This document shows, piece after piece, positions 51,082-59,431 of a DNA stretch of 64,000 nucleotides. Position 1 is the first letter of the stretch; each line of letters begins with the position of its first letter. Below the pieces are notes generated by a model. It was not told where the DNA came from. It saw nothing but the letters and a program-made list of their open reading frames with translations, and did no database searches. Origin of the DNA: Allobosea sp039673065 (GTDB taxonomy: Bacteria; Pseudomonadota; Alphaproteobacteria; Rhizobiales; Beijerinckiaceae); assembly GCF_039673065.1 (NCBI RefSeq), contig NZ_JBDJKW010000006.1, positions 186,001-250,000 on the forward strand, read 5' to 3'. Made by a program: the position numbers and the translations under genes.

Positions 51082-51267
51082 TCGCTCGCTGCGCGGCGGC
51101 GGGAGGCTGTGGACGGTTCGCGAGCCGCTGCCGGGCAGGCGCCGCTCGCGCAATCGCAGCGTGGTCCATTTACCATCAGGCGACGATGGCCGGGCCCGTT
51201 AACATATGGGTTGCACCGCTCGGCTAGGGTGACGCAAGGTCTGGCGGGCTCGAAAGCAAACCCTGAG

Positions 51268-53202
51268 ATGTGTGGATTTGGCGGCTATGTCGGCGCTGCC
51301 CGTGACGGGGCGGCGCTCCTCGAACGGATGGCGGCGGCGATCGCCCATCGCGGCCCGGACGAGCGCGGCGTCTTCACCGGCGAGGGCGTCGGCCTCGGCC
51401 ATGTGCGCCTGTCGATCGTCGGGCTCGGCGACGGCCAGCAGCCCATGTCCGACGAGAGCGGCGCGCTGACCATCGCCTTCAACGGCGAGATCTTCAATTA
51501 CGTCGAGCTGCGCGAGCAGCTGAAGGCCAAGGGGCGGCGCTTCCGCACGGCGAGCGACACCGAGGTCATCCTGCATCTCTACGACGAGATGGGCGACGCC
51601 TGCCTGTCGCAGCTCAATGGCGACTTCGCCTTCGCGCTCTGGGATGCGCGTCGCCGGCGCATGCTGATCGCCCGCGACCGCATGGGCGTGCGCCCGCTGT
51701 TCTACACGCGCCAGGGCGGGACGCTCTACTTCGCCTCCGAGGTCAAGGCGCTGCTGCAGGTGCCGGGCGTCGTCGCCCGCATCGACCCGGTCGCGCTCGA
51801 CCAGATCTTCACCCTCTGGGCGCCGATCGCGCCGCGCACCGCCTTCGTGGACATCTTCGAGCTGGAGCCGGCCAGCCTGATGATCGTCGAGAATGGCGAG
51901 GTCTCGACCCGGCCCTATTGGAGCCTGGACTATCCGGACGCCGGCGCCCCCTCGCGCTGGACCAGCGAGGCCGAGGCGGCCGAGGCGCTGCGCGAACTCC
52001 TCACCGACGCCACGCGGCTGCGCATGCGCGCCGACGTGCCGGTCGGCGCCTATCTCTCCGGCGGGCTCGATTCCTCGATCACCTCGGCGCTGGCCGCCCG
52101 GATGGTGCCGGGCAATCTGCGCACCTTCTCGGTGACCTTCGACAGCGCCGAGCACGACGAGAGCGCCTTCCAGCTGGAGATGGCCCGCGCGCTCGGCACC
52201 CGCCACGCCACCGTCGCCTGCGGGCCGGGCACCATCGCCTCGGTCTTCCCCGAGGTGATCCGCCATACCGAGCGGCCGATTCTGCGCACCGCCCCCGCCC
52301 CGCTCTACGCGCTGGCCGGGCTGGTGCGCGAGCAGGGCCTCAAGGTCGTGCTCACCGGCGAGGGGGCAGACGAGGTATTCGCCGGCTACGACATCTTCAA
52401 GGAGTCGCGGGTGCGCCGCTTCTGCGCGCGCCAGCCGGGCTCGCGCATCCGCCCGCATCTCTTCCGCAAGCTCTACCCCTATCTGCCGGGGCTGCAGCAG
52501 CAATCGGCCGACTATCTCGCCTCCTTCTTCGGCGCGAGCGGCCATGCGCTCGACGATCCGCTCTATTCGCACCGGCCGCGGCTCGACGGCACGGCGGCGA
52601 CCAAGCTGTTCTTCTCCGGCGACCTGCGCGCCACGCTCGGCGGCTACGATGCCGCCGCCGAGATGGCCTCGCGCCTGCCCGAGGCCTTCCCGCGCTGGCA
52701 TCCGCTGCACCAGGCGCAATATCTCGAGGCGCGCTTCCTGCTGCCGGGCTACATCCTCTCCAGCCAGGGCGACCGCATGGCGATGGCCCATGGCATCGAG
52801 GGCCGCTTCCCCTTCCTCGACCATCGCCTGGTCGAGTTCGCCGCGAGCCTGCCGCCGGAGATGAAGCTCAAGGGGCTGGTCGAGAAGCACATCCTGCGCG
52901 AGGCCACCGCCGACCTCTTGCCGGAGACGATCGCCCGGCGCACCAAGCAGCCCTATCGCGCGCCCGACAGCGCCTCCTTCGTCGCGCCCGAGGCCGCCTA
53001 TCTGCGCGCCGCCATGGGCGAGGCCGAGATTTCGGCCGGCGGCCTGTTCAACCCGAAGACGGTGGGCAAGCTCACCGAGAAATGCCTCCGCCAGCCGGCG
53101 ACCGGGTTCCGCGACAACGCGGCCTTCGTCGGCATCCTGTCGACACAGCTCTGGCTGCGCGCCTTCGGCGGGTCAGCCCGCGGGCTCGCGCAGGCCGCCT
53201 GA
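51268..53202 (+). CDS. asnB: Asparagine synthase (glutamine-hydrolysing)-like amidotransferase
   Basis: This 644-aa enzyme begins MCGFGG with the N-terminal nucleophile Cys2 of class II glutaminases. The C-terminal synthetase half holds the ATP PP-loop SGGLDSS (264-270). AsnB family members amidate aspartate or, in surface-polymer and exosortase A-associated clusters, other carboxylates. Here it is followed by an acyl carrier protein and acyl-AMP ligase, so a role in amidating a carrier-bound or sugar carboxylate is as likely as making asparagine. Confidence 0.85.
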   Translation: MCGFGGYVGAARDGAALLERMAAAIAHRGPDERGVFTGEGVGLGHVRLSIVGLGDGQQPMSDESGALTIAFNGEIFNYVELREQLKAKGRRFRTASDTEVILHLYDEMGDACLSQLNGDFAFALWDARRRRMLIARDRMGVRPLFYTRQGGTLYFASEVKALLQVPGVVARIDPVALDQIFTLWAPIAPRTAFVDIFELEPASLMIVENGEVSTRPYWSLDYPDAGAPSRWTSEAEAAEALRELLTDATRLRMRADVPVGAYLSGGLDSSITSALAARMVPGNLRTFSVTFDSAEHDESAFQLEMARALGTRHATVACGPGTIASVFPEVIRHTERPILRTAPAPLYALAGLVREQGLKVVLTGEGADEVFAGYDIFKESRVRRFCARQPGSRIRPHLFRKLYPYLPGLQQQSADYLASFFGASGHALDDPLYSHRPRLDGTAATKLFFSGDLRATLGGYDAAAEMASRLPEAFPRWHPLHQAQYLEARFLLPGYILSSQGDRMAMAHGIEGRFPFLDHRLVEFAASLPPEMKLKGLVEKHILREATADLLPETIARRTKQPYRAPDSASFVAPEAAYLRAAMGEAEISAGGLFNPKTVGKLTEKCLRQPATGFRDNAAFVGILSTQLWLRAFGGSARGLAQAA

Positions 53203-53225
53203 CCCTCACGAGGAGAGAACACCCC

Positions 53226-53492
53226 ATGTCCGACGCCATCCGAGACGCCGTGAAGGCCTTCGTCGTCGAGAACTTCCTGTTCGGCGACGCCGACCACCCG
53301 CTCGCCGACACCGATTCCCTGATCGAGAACGGCATCATCGATTCCACCGGCGTGCTCGAGCTCGTCGCCTTCATCGAGGACCGCTACGGCATCACCGTCG
53401 CGGATGCGGACATCGTGCCGGCCAATCTGGATTCGCTGGCCCGCATCACCGCCTTCGTCGCCTCCAAATCTCCCTCGCCGACCGCGGCCTGA
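53226..53492 (+). CDS. Acyl carrier protein
   Basis: This 88-aa helical protein carries Ser40 in the context IIDSTGVLELV, the 4'-phosphopantetheine site (DS motif). It is not the housekeeping AcpP (DSLD(T/S)VE motif) but a specialised carrier. It lies between asnB and the AMP ligase in one operon (23 and 24 nt gaps) and likely holds the acid activated by that ligase. GAGGAGAG precedes the start. Confidence 0.9.
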   Translation: MSDAIRDAVKAFVVENFLFGDADHPLADTDSLIENGIIDSTGVLELVAFIEDRYGITVADADIVPANLDSLARITAFVASKSPSPTAA

Positions 53493-53516
53493 GCGGACAA
53501 GGCGGAGCGGCAGCCC

Positions 53517-55064
53517 ATGCGCGTCGAGCAGTTCCTGATCCGTAGCGCCGCGGCGCATCCCGCCAAGACCGCGCTCGTGGCGGGCGAGAAGCGGCTGAGC
53601 TATGCCGAGCTGGACGCGCTGTCCTCGCGCCTGGCCGCCAGCCTCGCCGCCGGCGGCGTGCGCCGCGACGACCGTGTCCTGGTCTTCATGGACAATTGCT
53701 GGGAGGCGGCGGTCTCGATCTTCGCCGCGCTCAAGGCCGGCGCGACCTTCAGCCCGGTCAACGCCTCCACCAAGGCCGACAAGCTCGCCTATATGATCGA
53801 GGACTGCACGCCGGCGGCGATCCTGACGCAGGCGCGCCTGCTAGGCGTCGTCAACCAGGCGCGCGCCGTGCTGGGCGAGGGCCGGCCCCTCTTCGTCGCC
53901 TCGACCTCCGGCCCGAAGGGGCCGGGCCCGCAGGCCGTCGCCTTCGAGGACTGCCTCGCGGCCGAGCCGGCCCCGGTCGCCCATGGCGGCATCGACGTCG
54001 ACCTGGCGATGCTGATCTACACCTCGGGCTCCACCGGCCGCCCCAAGGGCGTGATGATGACCCACCGCAACATCGACGCGGCGGCCGAATCGATCACCAC
54101 CTATCTGCGCAACACGCCGGACGACATCATCCTCAACGTGCTGCCGCTGGCCTTCGACTACGGGCTCTACCAGTTCCTGATGGCGATGCGCCTCGGCGCC
54201 ACGCTGGTGCTGGAGAAGTCCTTCGCCTTCCCGCAGGCGATCTTCGAGCGCATCCGCGCCGAGAAGGTCACCGGCTTCCCGCTGGTGCCGACCATGGCGG
54301 CGCTGATCCTGCAGATGCGCGAGCTGGAGCCGGGTTTCCTGCCGAGCGTGCGCTATCTCTCCAACACCGCCGCCGCCCTGCCGCCGCCGCATATCGCCCG
54401 GCTGCGCGAGCTCTTCCCCGGCGCCCTGCTCTTCTCGATGTACGGGCTGACCGAGTGCAAGCGCTGCACCTATCTGCCGCCGGAGGAGCTCGACCGCCGG
54501 CCCGGCTCGGTCGGCATCGCCATTCCCAACACCGAGGCGATGGTGGTCGACGACGAGGGCGAGCAGGTGCCGCCCGGCGTCGCCGGCGAGCTGGTGATCC
54601 GCGGCCCGCATGTCATGCAGGGCTATTGGCGCAACGAGGCCGCCACCACCCAGATGCTGCGCACCGGCAAGCATCCCTGGGAGAAGCGCCTGCACACCGG
54701 CGACCTGTTCCGCACCGACGAGGAGGGCTTCCTCTATTTCGTCGGCCGCAAGGACGACATCATCAAGACGCGCGGCGAAAAGGTCGCGCCCAAGGAGGTC
54801 GAGGCCGTGCTGCACGCCCATCCCGGCATCGCCGAGGCGGTCGTTACCGGCGTGCCCGATCCCGTTCTCGGCCACGCCATCGCCGCCGTGGTGGTGCTCG
54901 CCGACCAAAGCCTGAGCGAGCGCGACGTCATCCGCCACTGCGCCGCCCTTCTCGAGGATTTCATGGTGCCGAAGATCGTGGAGTTCCGCAGCGAACTGCC
55001 CAAGACCGACACCGGGAAGGTCAGCCGCCGGCTGGCCGGCGAAACGCTGGGAGCCAGACAGTGA
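53517..55064 (+). CDS. Acyl-CoA/acyl-ACP ligase (AMP-forming)
   Basis: This 515-aa ANL-superfamily enzyme has the phosphate-binding loop TSGSTGRPKG (169-178), YGLTE near residues 309-313, the TGD motif and a C-terminal Lys in PKTDTGKVSRR. It resembles the acyl ligase of exosortase A-associated clusters. It should adenylate an acid and load it on the adjacent ACP. It overlaps the NAD-synthase-like gene by 4 nt. Confidence 0.9.
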   Translation: MRVEQFLIRSAAAHPAKTALVAGEKRLSYAELDALSSRLAASLAAGGVRRDDRVLVFMDNCWEAAVSIFAALKAGATFSPVNASTKADKLAYMIEDCTPAAILTQARLLGVVNQARAVLGEGRPLFVASTSGPKGPGPQAVAFEDCLAAEPAPVAHGGIDVDLAMLIYTSGSTGRPKGVMMTHRNIDAAAESITTYLRNTPDDIILNVLPLAFDYGLYQFLMAMRLGATLVLEKSFAFPQAIFERIRAEKVTGFPLVPTMAALILQMRELEPGFLPSVRYLSNTAAALPPPHIARLRELFPGALLFSMYGLTECKRCTYLPPEELDRRPGSVGIAIPNTEAMVVDDEGEQVPPGVAGELVIRGPHVMQGYWRNEAATTQMLRTGKHPWEKRLHTGDLFRTDEEGFLYFVGRKDDIIKTRGEKVAPKEVEAVLHAHPGIAEAVVTGVPDPVLGHAIAAVVVLADQSLSERDVIRHCAALLEDFMVPKIVEFRSELPKTDTGKVSRRLAGETLGARQ

Positions 55065-56053
55065 CCGATCAAGCCGCCTTCTCCGCCGCGACGCTGGCGA
55101 TCGACCTCGCCGCCGAGACCGACCGCATCGTCGCCGGCCTGCGCGGGCAGCTGCGCGGCATGCGCAAGCGCGGGCTGGTGCTCGGTCTCTCCGGCGGCAT
55201 CGATTCCAGCGTCTGCGTCGCGCTCGCGGTCAAGGCGGTCGGGCCCAAGAACGTCTTCTGCCTGTTCATGCCGGAGAACGATTCCGACCCGGAGAGCCTG
55301 CGCCTCGGCCGCCTGGTCGCCGAGACCTTCGGCGTCGACGCCGTGGTCGAGGATATCGGGCCGAGCCTGCAGGCCATGGGCTGCTATGAGCGGCGCGACG
55401 GCTTCATCCGCCAGCTCGTGCCGGAATACGGGCCGGGTTGGGCCTCGAAGATCGTGATTGCCAACTCGGTCGCGACCGAGGGCTACAACATCTCCTATCT
55501 CGTGGTGCAGGACCCGGCCGGGGTGCAGCAGAAGCTGCGCATGCCGCCGGCGGTCTATCTCGGCATCGTCGCCGCCACCAATATGAAGCAGCGCACCCGC
55601 AAGCAGCTCGAATACTACCATGCCGACCGGCTGAACTTCGCCGTGCTCGGCACGCCGAACCGGCTCGAATACGATCAGGGCTTCTTCGTCAAGAACGGCG
55701 ACGGCGCCGCCGACGTCAAGCCGATCGCCCATCTCTACAAGACGCAGGTCTACGCGCTCGCCGCCCATCTCGGCGTGCCGGCGGAGATCTGCCGCCGCCC
55801 GCCGACCACCGACACCTACTCGCTGGCGCAGACGCAGGAGGAGTTCTACTTCTCCCTTCCCTATGACCGCATGGATCTGTGCCTCTACGGGCTGAACCAC
55901 GGCCTCTCCGCCGCCGAGACCGGCGCGGCCGCCGGGCTCACCCCGGTCGAGGTCGAGCGCGTCTGGACCGACATCGCCGCCAAGCGCAGCGCCACGCGCT
56001 ATCTGCATCTCGGCCCGCAGCTGGTCGCCGAGGTGCCGGAGCTGAAGGGCTGA
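55061..56053 (+). CDS. nadE: NAD synthase-like ATP-dependent amidotransferase
   Basis: This 330-aa protein starts at GTG 55061 inside the ligase stop (GTGA). It has the PP-loop SGGIDSS (44-50) and NAD-synthase features such as GTPNRLEYDQGFF and RRPPTTDTYSLAQTQEEFYF. There is no glutaminase domain, so it would use ammonia. Length (330 against about 275) and context (asnB-ACP-ligase) differ from housekeeping NadE, so it may amidate an adenylated carboxylate other than deamido-NAD. Both readings are open. Confidence 0.75.
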   Translation: MTDQAAFSAATLAIDLAAETDRIVAGLRGQLRGMRKRGLVLGLSGGIDSSVCVALAVKAVGPKNVFCLFMPENDSDPESLRLGRLVAETFGVDAVVEDIGPSLQAMGCYERRDGFIRQLVPEYGPGWASKIVIANSVATEGYNISYLVVQDPAGVQQKLRMPPAVYLGIVAATNMKQRTRKQLEYYHADRLNFAVLGTPNRLEYDQGFFVKNGDGAADVKPIAHLYKTQVYALAAHLGVPAEICRRPPTTDTYSLAQTQEEFYFSLPYDRMDLCLYGLNHGLSAAETGAAAGLTPVEVERVWTDIAAKRSATRYLHLGPQLVAEVPELKG

Positions 56054-56095
56054 CGGCAACGCGCCGGGCGGATCGTCCGGCACCTTCCGCCTGTT

Positions 56096-57211
56096 TCAGT
56101 CGAAGCGGCCGCCGACCAGCCGGCTCCACTGCTCGCCGGCGAGCCCGTTGACGAAGGCCGCGCCCTCGCGGAAGGCGGCAAGGATCTCGGGGTCGCGGGC
56201 GTGCACCACGCTCGAGGCGACATGGGTGAAGGCGATGCGCCGGCCGAGCATCGCCGCCAGCAGCGCCGGCTGCGTGCGCCCGCGCAGGCCCGCCGCCCCG
56301 CGCTCCGTCGCGTCGCGGATCAGCGCGTCGAGCACCGCCTCCGCCTGCCCCGGCCGCGCCAGCACCTGCAGCACGCGCGCGATCGCGCCCGGCCGGTGAT
56401 GGTAGAGAAAGGCGCCGACGGCCGCGCCGCGCGCGGTCTCCACCGCGGCGAAGATCGGTTCGCCGAATTCGGGCTTGTGCGCCGCCTCGGCCAGGACATG
56501 GTCGCGCTGCGCCGCGTCCCAGGCCGGCCTGATCGCGAAATGCTGCGTCAGCGGCGCGATCAGCGCGGCGAAACCGGCCGCATCGAGTGGCCGCACCACC
56601 AGCCCGCCCTTGAGCTCGCCGCCATCGGCGACGCCGGACCAGCGCAGTTCGCCGGGCTGCATGCGCCGGCGGGCGACACGATCGACGCCGCGCGCCAGCG
56701 GCGCCAGCAGCCGCGCCGCGCCGAGGCGGCTCGCCGCCACGTCGAGCAGGAAGGAGGCCGGGCGGATCAGCCGGCCCCAGTCGAGGCTGTAATCGGGCAG
56801 CGCGACGCCGCGCAGCTTGGTCCACATCTGCGCCGAGACCTCGCTCGCCGTCTCGCTGAACGAGAGATCCTGCGGGCCGGCGAGGAAGCTCTTGAGCAGG
56901 CGCGGCGCCGCCATCGCGTCCTCGGCGCGCGGGTCGACCATCAGCGAGCCGCAGATCGCCGCGACCAGCCGGCGCTCGCCGAAGACCATCGGCAGGGCAT
57001 TGACGCCGATGAAGCCGGTGACGGTCCCGGCCGCCCCGACATGCACCAACGGCGCGACCCGCGGATCGCAGCCCGGCGCCGTCAGGTAGTGGCGGTCGAG
57101 ATAGGCGGCGAGTTCGGCGGGCGGCGGCTTGGCGGGGTCGCGGAAGACGCGCTGGAACAGCGCCGCCACCGCCGGGATATCGGCCGCGGCAAGCGGGCGG
57201 ACCTCGCTCAT
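56096..57211 (-). CDS. Two-domain GNAT-family acyltransferase-like protein
   Basis: This 371-aa protein begins with a GNAT-type segment (RPLAAADIPAVAALFQRVFRDP) and has a second GNAT-like half (about residues 200-330), ending LAGEQWSRLVGGRFD. It is a clear paralogue of the 59421-60563 product, sharing both ends (ADIPAV..LF.R.FR and LA.E.WSRL). Its ATG overlaps the stop of the methyltransferase gene. The acyl acceptor is unknown. It may decorate a surface glycan. Confidence 0.65.
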   Translation of the reverse strand: MSEVRPLAAADIPAVAALFQRVFRDPAKPPPAELAAYLDRHYLTAPGCDPRVAPLVHVGAAGTVTGFIGVNALPMVFGERRLVAAICGSLMVDPRAEDAMAAPRLLKSFLAGPQDLSFSETASEVSAQMWTKLRGVALPDYSLDWGRLIRPASFLLDVAASRLGAARLLAPLARGVDRVARRRMQPGELRWSGVADGGELKGGLVVRPLDAAGFAALIAPLTQHFAIRPAWDAAQRDHVLAEAAHKPEFGEPIFAAVETARGAAVGAFLYHHRPGAIARVLQVLARPGQAEAVLDALIRDATERGAAGLRGRTQPALLAAMLGRRIAFTHVASSVVHARDPEILAAFREGAAFVNGLAGEQWSRLVGGRFD

Positions 57212-57921
57212 GCTGCGGATCCGGCGCCGGTCTCGTCGCTGCGGCGGCGCACGATGGCGACGCGCGGCGCGCCCTCGGCATCCTTGGCGAAGTCGGGCGC
57301 CTCATAGGCCTTGGTGCGCGCGATCAGCGCCGCCGCCTGGCGCTCCTGGCCGTGGCCGAACTCGAAAAGCAGCCAGCCGCCGGGCTTGAGGAAGCCGACC
57401 GCGTCGCGGATGACGCGCTGATGGATCGAGAGCCCGTAGGGGCCGCCGTCGAAGGCCTCGCGCGGCTCGCTCTCCAAGAGATGCGCGCTCTCGCTCTCCA
57501 GCCGGCCGGTCGAGATATAGGGCGGATTGCAGACGATCACGTCGACCTTGCCGGCGAGATCGTCGCCGGCCAGCGCCTCGAACAGGTCGCCCTGGCGGAC
57601 GGTGACGCGCTGCGACAGGCCGAGCCGCTCGGCATTGCGCCGCGCCAGCGCCACCGTGCTGTCGGTCAGGTCGGCGGCGAAGAGGCGCGCATCGGCGATC
57701 GCGGCGGCAAGCCCGAGCGCGAGATTGCCCGAGCCGCAGCACATGTCGACCACCAGCGCCCCGCCCTCTCGCTCGCGCAGGATGGCGGCGGCGTTGCGGC
57801 CGAGCAGCTCGGTCTCCTCGCGCGGCACCAGCACGTCCGGCGCCAGTTCGAGCGTCACCCCCATGAAGCGGTGCAGGCGGGGCTCGCCGCCCGTTCCGGG
57901 CGCGGTCGTGGTCTGTGACAC
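57208..57921 (-). CDS. PrmC/HemK-like methyltransferase lacking the N-terminal domain
   Basis: This 237-aa protein (GTG 57921, AGGAAGG upstream) has the SAM site VDMCCGSGNLALGLA and the catalytic NPPYIS motif of glutamine N5-methyltransferases, preceded by VLVPREETELL. It lacks the roughly 70-residue helical domain by which PrmC recognises release factors, so another substrate (protein or small molecule) is likely. It is coupled to the GNAT gene downstream. Confidence 0.78.
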   Translation of the reverse strand: MSQTTTAPGTGGEPRLHRFMGVTLELAPDVLVPREETELLGRNAAAILREREGGALVVDMCCGSGNLALGLAAAIADARLFAADLTDSTVALARRNAERLGLSQRVTVRQGDLFEALAGDDLAGKVDVIVCNPPYISTGRLESESAHLLESEPREAFDGGPYGLSIHQRVIRDAVGFLKPGGWLLFEFGHGQERQAAALIARTKAYEAPDFAKDAEGAPRVAIVRRRSDETGAGSAA

Positions 57922-58053
57922 GGGTGCGGACCTTCCTCGCTGGTTGGCCGGCGGCCATGGGCGCATCTCTAGCCGATTTGGGTAAACGGACGCTGAAACC
58001 CTTACGTCACCTGCGTTAACCCCCCAATCACGTCTGTCTGATACCCAACGTCA

Positions 58054-58093
58054 GCCCGGTGTCCGGGCACGGCCGGCTCATTCGGGAGCCGGC
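58054..58093 (+). other. Two hairpins in the leader of the flippase gene
   Basis: GCCCGG-TGT-CCGGGC (58054-58068) and GCCGGCT-N8-AGCCGGC (58072-58093) are adjacent, 21 nt before the start codon and just before the GAGGAAGGA ribosome site. They could modulate translation or attenuate transcription. No known motif is recognised. Confidence 0.4.
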
Positions 58094-58114
58094 TTCAGGT
58101 CGAGGAAGGACCGG

Positions 58115-59431
58115 ATGGGTTCGCAGCACGCGACAGGATCGGGCGGCCGCAGGGCGCTCCTGCCGATGCTGCTATCCTATGCCGCGTCGGGCGGCAGCCT
58201 GATCGTCTCCTCCGCCGCGCAGCTCATCACCTTCGCCATCCTCGCCCGCTTCCTCGGCGTCCATGAATTCGCGCTCTTCGTCGCGATCACCGCCGTCGCC
58301 AATATCGCGGTGCATCTGTGCGGGCTCGGCGCCATGGAGTGCCTGGTGCGCCGCGTCGCGCGCGAACCGGCGCTCTACCCGGCGATGCTCGGCCACAACC
58401 TGATCCTGACCGCGATCAGCGGCGTGCTGCTGGTGCTGGCCGGCGCCGCGATCCTGCCGCTCTTCTTCAGCCTCTCGCCCGACCCGGCGACCAATGTCGC
58501 GCTGATCACGCTGATGCTGGTGACCAATGTCGTGCTGGTCCGGCTGATCGTGCTCGCCGAGCAGATCCAGATCGCCCATACCGACTTCGCCTCGGCGAAC
58601 GCCGTCGTCGTCGGTTTCGCGCTGGCGCGCACCGCCGCAGCGGCGCTGGCCTGCCTGGTCTTCGGCGTCGGCACGCTCGCCGCCTGGGCGGTCTGGCAGT
58701 TCGCCTGCCATGTGCTGGTGGCGCTGGCCTGCTGGCGCCTCGTCGCGAGGCGCGGCCCGCCCGCCTGGCGCATCCTGCGCGAGGAGCTGCCGCTCGGCCT
58801 TTACTTCAGCGTGCCCTTCATCCTGCGCGCCGTCCGCCAGAACGCCGACCTGCTGGTGCTGAGCCTGATCGCGACGGCCGAGACGGTGTCGAGCTACAGC
58901 GTCGCCCGCCGCATCCTGGAAAGCAGCTATCTCTCGGTCGAGGCGATGAACCGCCTCGTCTACCCCGTCTCGGCCCGCGCCACCGCCGCCGGCCTGCAGG
59001 ACGCCCTGCCGCGCATCCGCAAGCTGCTCATGGCCGCGGTCGGGATCAGCACGGCCGCCGCCATCGCGGTCTATGTGCTGGCGCCGGTGCTGCCGCATCT
59101 CTTCGGCCAGGCCTATGTCTCGCTGGTCTCCTACACCCGCATTCTGTGCTGGGTGGTGATCCCGCTCGCCAGCTGGGCGGTGGCCGTCGAGGCGCTCGGC
59201 GCCTCCGGCCACCAGGCCTCGCGCGCGATGGTCATGGGGCTCGGCAGCCTGATCGGAGCCGGCGTCGCCGCGCTCGCCACCTGGTACGCTCCGCCCACGG
59301 GCACCTTCGTGTCCTTCTACCTGATCGAGATCGCCATGGTCGTGGCGGCCTGGAGCGTCCTGCTGCGCATCGTCGAGCGCGACCGGGCGCGCGCGGCCGC
59401 GCTGGCGGAAGGACAGCCCCATGGCGGCTAG
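58115..59431 (+). CDS. Polysaccharide flippase-like membrane protein (Wzx/MATE superfamily)
   Basis: This 438-aa protein has about 12 hydrophobic helices and the look of O-antigen/oligosaccharide flippases (N-terminal SYAASGGSLIVSSAAQLITFAILARFLG, central RQNADLLVLSLIATAETVSSYSVARR). It would move a lipid-linked glycan across the inner membrane. The gene overlaps the second GNAT gene by 11 nt and heads the plus-strand operon. Confidence 0.85.
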   Translation: MGSQHATGSGGRRALLPMLLSYAASGGSLIVSSAAQLITFAILARFLGVHEFALFVAITAVANIAVHLCGLGAMECLVRRVAREPALYPAMLGHNLILTAISGVLLVLAGAAILPLFFSLSPDPATNVALITLMLVTNVVLVRLIVLAEQIQIAHTDFASANAVVVGFALARTAAAALACLVFGVGTLAAWAVWQFACHVLVALACWRLVARRGPPAWRILREELPLGLYFSVPFILRAVRQNADLLVLSLIATAETVSSYSVARRILESSYLSVEAMNRLVYPVSARATAAGLQDALPRIRKLLMAAVGISTAAAIAVYVLAPVLPHLFGQAYVSLVSYTRILCWVVIPLASWAVAVEALGASGHQASRAMVMGLGSLIGAGVAALATWYAPPTGTFVSFYLIEIAMVVAAWSVLLRIVERDRARAAALAEGQPHGG

